From contig NZ_OZ242342.1 in the NCBI RefSeq assembly GCF_965208555.1, positions 3,542,853 through 3,606,852 on the forward strand: a stretch of DNA of 64,000 nucleotides, read 5' to 3'. This DNA is from Poriferisodalis sp965208555. GTDB taxonomy: Bacteria > Actinomycetota > Acidimicrobiia > Acidimicrobiales > Poriferisodalaceae. Below, one piece after another: positions 60,258 through 64,000 of the stretch (the stretch's first letter is position 1; every line of letters begins with the position of its first letter). Under the pieces are notes generated by a model that made no database searches, was not told where the DNA came from, and was given only the letters and a program-made list of their open reading frames with translations. The translations under genes and the position numbers were made by a program.

Positions 60258-61436
60258 ATGCTGACACGGCGGGGCTGGACCGTCGGCATCGGCTCAGCGG
60301 CTGCCGCCGGCGCCGGGCGGCTCTTCGGCATGGGCGAACTGCTCGTGCTGGCGTGTGCGGGGATTGCGTTGATCGCCGGAGCTGTCGTGTGGACCCGGAC
60401 TCGCCGGGTGCGCCTGCGGATCCAGCGCTGGGTTCAGCCCGCACGGGTCCATGCGGGCGGGAAAGCTCGAGTACAGCTCGCCCTCACCAATCTGGGCGGA
60501 CCTGCGCCGGTGCTGCAGCTGACCGACCCAGTGACCGGCACGCTCGGCGCGCGCCTGCAAGTTGGCCCCCTGCTCGCCGCTGAGCGTCTGAACACGTCAT
60601 ACCTGCTGCCCACCCAGCGCCGTGGCCGCTTGGAGATCGGTCCGGCCGAGGTCGATGTCGTTGATCCGCTGGGTCTGTCGCGAACATCCATCGGCGCCGG
60701 CCCGCGCACGACGCTCGTCGTCTATCCCGCGACCCAGACACTGGTGCCTCCCCGTCTGGCCCGCGGACCCGAGCCGCTGGGTCTGGCGGCAGACGTCCAC
60801 ACGCTGCAGCGCATCGGCGAGGACTTCTACGCATTGCGCGACTACACGGCGGGCGACGATGTCCGCCGCATTCACTGGCCGTCGACGGCCCGGCTCGGCC
60901 GCCCCATGGTGCGCGAGGACGAGGTGCCCCGCCGGAGCCGGGTCACGGTGGTGCTGGACACCCGCAGCACTGCGTTCGACCCTGAGCGCTTCGAGCTTGC
61001 CGTGTCCGTCGCCGCCAGCGTCGTCCTCGCCAGCGCCGCTCGGCACGATCCGCTGCGACTGCTGACCGTGGCCGGGGCCGACACCGGCTTCGTCACCTCG
61101 GGGGAAGGCTTGGCGCAGCTGTTCGATCACCTCGCAGACGTCTCCACTTCAGCCGAGGGCTCGCTGCGCCACACACTCGCAGCAGCCACAACAACCGCCG
61201 TGGGCGCCGTGGTCGTGGTGCTCGGGGGAACGATGCTCGATGCGGCTCGAGATGCCGATGCCATTTCGGCGGCAAGGACGCGTACCTCCTCGATGACCGT
61301 CGTCCGCGTGAGCAGATCTGGCGACGCGCTGCCAGCAATCGGCCCGGATGTCGTGGACATCAGCAATCCCGTAGAGCTGGGGTCCAAGTGGGCCGCTGCG
61401 CAGGCGTCTTCCCCGGCAAGCGCGGTGTACACGTGA
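60258..61436 (+). CDS. DUF58 (VWA-like) membrane protein
   Basis: 392 residues. Two hydrophobic segments near the N-terminus are followed by a beta-rich part and the DUF58 signature GDDVRRIHWPSTAR at about 200-213. A VWA-like domain follows (VVLDTRSTAF). It is the usual partner of MoxR and of TgpA-like transglutaminases. Its stop overlaps the start of the next gene (GTGA). Confidence 0.9.
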   Translation: MLTRRGWTVGIGSAAAAGAGRLFGMGELLVLACAGIALIAGAVVWTRTRRVRLRIQRWVQPARVHAGGKARVQLALTNLGGPAPVLQLTDPVTGTLGARLQVGPLLAAERLNTSYLLPTQRRGRLEIGPAEVDVVDPLGLSRTSIGAGPRTTLVVYPATQTLVPPRLARGPEPLGLAADVHTLQRIGEDFYALRDYTAGDDVRRIHWPSTARLGRPMVREDEVPRRSRVTVVLDTRSTAFDPERFELAVSVAASVVLASAARHDPLRLLTVAGADTGFVTSGEGLAQLFDHLADVSTSAEGSLRHTLAAATTTAVGAVVVVLGGTMLDAARDADAISAARTRTSSMTVVRVSRSGDALPAIGPDVVDISNPVELGSKWAAAQASSPASAVYT

Positions 61437-63697
61437 AGGGACGAAGCCTGTGGCAGGTCGAGATCACGCTCTGGCTGCTGACGCTGCTCGCGGTTCTCAC
61501 TGCCCGCCGTCTCTTCGACGCCTGGGATTACGCGCCGTTCTGGCTGATCATGGCACTGGGAGGCCATGCCTCGGCCGCCGTCGCACGACGGCAGCGCTGG
61601 CCCTTGGCAGCCGCTGCAACAGCATCAGCCCTGATGCTGATCATCGTCGAAGGACTCGCCCTGTACCCCGACACGCTCTGGCTGCGTTTGCTGCCCAGTG
61701 CTGAGACGCTCAGGCAGGCGGCGGCCGACATCGCCGCGGCGTGGGACGCCTTCGGCATCGTGGAGGCGCCCACGCCGGCTGCCGCGGGATTCTTGCTGGT
61801 AGGCGGTGCCGTCATCTGGCTCGCGGCATTTGTCGCCGATGCATTGGCGTTGCGCGCTAGATCGGCAGGGGAAGCGCTGCTGCCGGCCTTTGGCGTGCTC
61901 GCCTTTGTGGGCGCACTGGGCACCGACGCATGGCGAATCCGCAGCGCCGCTGCGATGGTGGTCTGCGCCGCAGCGTTCGTGGCCGCACACGGCGTCCTCC
62001 ACACCGGGGACCGCACGCCAGTGGGCGCGACGGAGCGGCGGCGTGCGACCGTGCCCCTGCGCACCGCTCTGCGCTTGGGCATCCCCGCAGCACTCGTCGC
62101 AGCGCTGCTCGTTCCGCTGCTGCCGGGCAACGACGCGCCGGCGATCGTCTCATGGAAGGACCTCGATGGCAGCGCCACCGCCTCGAGGGTGACGATCAGC
62201 CCCTTGGTCAACGCCCAAGGTCGCCTGGTGGGCACATCAGGCGCCGAGTTGTTCCGAGTTGAGGCTGATGCCCCCGCCTACTGGAGGGTGTCGGGCCTCA
62301 GCCGCTTCGACGGAACATTCTGGGGCTCCGAACAGCTCTATGGAGATGCGACCCGGCACCTGAACGGGCGGGCCAGCGACGAGTTGCTCACCCAGCAGAT
62401 CACCATCGGAGCGCTCGACAGCATCTGGTTGCCGGCTGCGTACGAGCCGGTCGCCTACGAGGGCCCCGATGCGCTCTACGACCCCGAAACCGGCACGCTG
62501 GTCACTGAGCACAGCAGGGAACTCGAATCCGGGATGACCTACACCGTCAGCTCGCGTGTCGATGTGCCTTCCATCGTCGGCCTCGTGGCCGCCAGGGGGG
62601 ACGTCCCGCCCGACATCGCCGAGAAATACCTCGCCTTGCCCGACGGCTTCAACCAGCGCGTGACAGAACTCGCGGTCGATGTCACCGCCGATGCCGCAGG
62701 ACCGTATGCCAAGGCCCTGGCGCTGCAGAACTTCTTCCTCGAGAACTTCGTCTATGCCTTGAGAGTGCCCAGCGGGCACGACACCGAACGCATGGAGCAA
62801 TTCCTGTTCGATGAGCGGCGTGGCTATTGCGAGCAATTCGCCGGCACGTACGCGGCGATGGCCCGCGCCGTCGGCCTGCCGTCGCGTGTCGCCGTCGGCT
62901 TCACGCCGGGGGAATTGGTCGACGGCAGCTACGTGGTGAGAGGCGAGCACTATCACGCGTGGCCGGAGGTCTGGATTGCGGGGCGCTGGGTGTACTTCGA
63001 GCCGACGCCAGGGCGAGGTGCCCCAGGGGCCGTCGTCTACACGGGCGTCGCGCCTCAGCAGGTCGTGCCCGGCGACCCGGATGCAGCCGGCGAGGCGGGT
63101 TCGGGGTTCATCGGCGAGTTGGGTCTCGAAGATCTTGAGGGACTGTCGGGCGATCTTGAAGGCTTCGTGGATGTGCTCGACTTCGAGGGATCCCAAGCGC
63201 CGACGGGCACCTGGTCGGAATGGCTCGTGGTTCCGTTCTATGCACTGCTGGCCGTCGGCGTTCTCTGGCTCGTCACCGTCCCGTCAGCCGTGCGCATCCG
63301 TCGCGCACTGCACCGCCGGCGTGCCCGTCACGATGCGCGCGCCGCAGTCGGCGCCGCTTGGGACGACGTTGCGGAGACGCTGTTCAATCTCGGCATTGAC
63401 CAACGCTCCCCCGAGACCCATGTCGAGTTCGCCGATCGCGTCGACCGCCGGCTGCGCATCGATTCGGGCGAACTGCGCTCCCTGGCCGCGGCTGCCCAGG
63501 AGGCCGTGTACGCGGCCGAGCCCCCGGCACCGGAGACAGTCGCCGGAGCCAAGCAGGACGCGCAGCACCTCGAAACGCGCATCCGGTCTGCACGCAGCCG
63601 CTGGGACCGCGTCGGGACCGCATGCCGGCCGGCGGCTCTGGTAGCCGGGCCTCGCTCTCGCCGCCGCCAGCGAGCCGTCCTGAGCGGCAGGGGCTAG
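61433..63697 (+). CDS. TgpA-like membrane transglutaminase
   Basis: 754 residues from GTG 61433. Five or six N-terminal membrane segments precede a periplasm-facing transglutaminase domain: the catalytic Cys is in RRGYCEQFAGTYAAMARAVG, the His in GEHYHAWPEVW, and the third residue is Glu rather than Asp (FEPTPG), as is common in this group. One more membrane segment (about 595-615) and a cytoplasmic DUF4129-like tail follow. It probably acts on peptides at the envelope. It ends in a 4-bp CTAG overlap with the convergent DUF3040-like gene. Confidence 0.9.
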   Translation: MKGRSLWQVEITLWLLTLLAVLTARRLFDAWDYAPFWLIMALGGHASAAVARRQRWPLAAAATASALMLIIVEGLALYPDTLWLRLLPSAETLRQAAADIAAAWDAFGIVEAPTPAAAGFLLVGGAVIWLAAFVADALALRARSAGEALLPAFGVLAFVGALGTDAWRIRSAAAMVVCAAAFVAAHGVLHTGDRTPVGATERRRATVPLRTALRLGIPAALVAALLVPLLPGNDAPAIVSWKDLDGSATASRVTISPLVNAQGRLVGTSGAELFRVEADAPAYWRVSGLSRFDGTFWGSEQLYGDATRHLNGRASDELLTQQITIGALDSIWLPAAYEPVAYEGPDALYDPETGTLVTEHSRELESGMTYTVSSRVDVPSIVGLVAARGDVPPDIAEKYLALPDGFNQRVTELAVDVTADAAGPYAKALALQNFFLENFVYALRVPSGHDTERMEQFLFDERRGYCEQFAGTYAAMARAVGLPSRVAVGFTPGELVDGSYVVRGEHYHAWPEVWIAGRWVYFEPTPGRGAPGAVVYTGVAPQQVVPGDPDAAGEAGSGFIGELGLEDLEGLSGDLEGFVDVLDFEGSQAPTGTWSEWLVVPFYALLAVGVLWLVTVPSAVRIRRALHRRRARHDARAAVGAAWDDVAETLFNLGIDQRSPETHVEFADRVDRRLRIDSGELRSLAAAAQEAVYAAEPPAPETVAGAKQDAQHLETRIRSARSRWDRVGTACRPAALVAGPRSRRRQRAVLSGRG

Positions 63698-64000
63698 CTG
63701 GGGTCGTTGCGGAAGCGGCGCCGCATGCGGTCGCCGAACGAATCCGGATTGTTCGGTCGGGATCGCTTGGCGATCGAATCCGAAACCTTCTCGAGGCCCA
63801 GCCTGCCCATCTTGCGGACATTGCGCTCGATGACCACTGCGCTGGCGAACACCACCAGGAAGGCAACGAACGACAGCGCGAAGTGCACCTGCAGGCCCAA
63901 GCCGATGCCGACCAGGCCCAGGATTCCGCCGAGCACCGCCCAGCGAATATTGCGCAGCGCATGGCGAGTCAGCGTGGTCTCCGACACCTCCCGCGCGAAC
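63694..64000 (-). CDS. DUF3040-like membrane protein, 5' end off the right edge
   Basis: About 97 residues from the first in-window GTG (63987), but the frame stays open to the edge (FARE before it), so the start is probably outside. Two membrane segments (about 17-33 and 36-53) are followed by ERNVRKMGRLG and a basic tail. This fits DUF3040 proteins, which lie near mraZ in many actinobacteria. Confidence 0.65.
   Translation of the reverse strand, partial: FAREVSETTLTRHALRNIRWAVLGGILGLVGIGLGLQVHFALSFVAFLVVFASAVVIERNVRKMGRLGLEKVSDSIAKRSRPNNPDSFGDRMRRRFRNDPS

Overview
The window is high-GC, densely packed bacterial DNA whose genes point to an actinomycete-relative, most likely the class Acidimicrobiia (inference). 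The signs are a bacterial proteasome activator (Bpa/PafE), a meso-DAP-type MurE in a mraZ-led dcw cluster, a DUF3040-like protein beside that cluster, SCO6745-family and F420-type proteins, a lysine-rich DksA/TraR protein, and many apparently leaderless promoters (a TANNNT -10 box 6-8 nt before the start codon). No rRNA, convincing tRNA, CRISPR array, insertion sequence or phage gene was seen.

Region 1 (1-9.0 kb) looks like a methyl-group oxidation island. It holds a formate dehydrogenase cut by the left edge, with an in-frame TGA at the selenocysteine position and a SECIS-like hairpin just after it; an IclR-family regulator; EtfB/EtfA; a dimethylglycine/sarcosine dehydrogenase-type flavoprotein fused to a GcvT-like folate domain; formate-tetrahydrofolate ligase (Fhs); and an MTHFR-like protein. 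Two matching 35-bp promoter/operator modules built from IclR-type palindromes lie upstream of the formate dehydrogenase (907-941) and of fhs (6149-6183). The suggested path is N-methyl substrate to methylene-THF, then formyl-THF, formate and CO2, with electrons passing through ETF.

Region 2 (9-34 kb) is mixed catabolic and accessory content: an MFS transporter, a PGDH-like dehydrogenase, a D-erythronate dehydrogenase-like protein, a class III CoA-transferase, a dihydroorotase-type amidohydrolase, a CBS-domain cation/proton antiporter, a PhyH oxygenase, an APH-like kinase, secreted and lipoprotein genes around a perfect 24-bp palindrome, a glutaminyl-tRNA synthetase, an SDR, an LLM-type (F420) oxidoreductase, a thiolase with its DUF35 zinc-ribbon partner, a nitroreductase, Bpa and a phosphodiesterase.

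Region 3 (34-59 kb) is core cell biology. It holds an Rrf2 regulator, rluD-lspA-dksA-like, a type-2-like ileS on the opposite strand, and a leftward dcw cluster: mraZ-rsmH-ftsL-ftsI-murE-mraY-murD-ftsW-murG-murC-murB-ftsQ-ftsZ-pgeF-yggS-sepF-yggT-acidic coiled-coil protein. Most junctions overlap, implying translational coupling. murF is missing from its usual place between murE and mraY, and the slot where divIVA often lies holds an unrecognised acidic protein. Upstream of mraZ are a lipoate-ligase-like gene, an HNH nuclease and a small conserved protein.

Region 4 (59.2-64 kb) is a rightward MoxR-DUF58-transglutaminase (TgpA-like) operon that meets a DUF3040-like membrane protein cut by the right edge.
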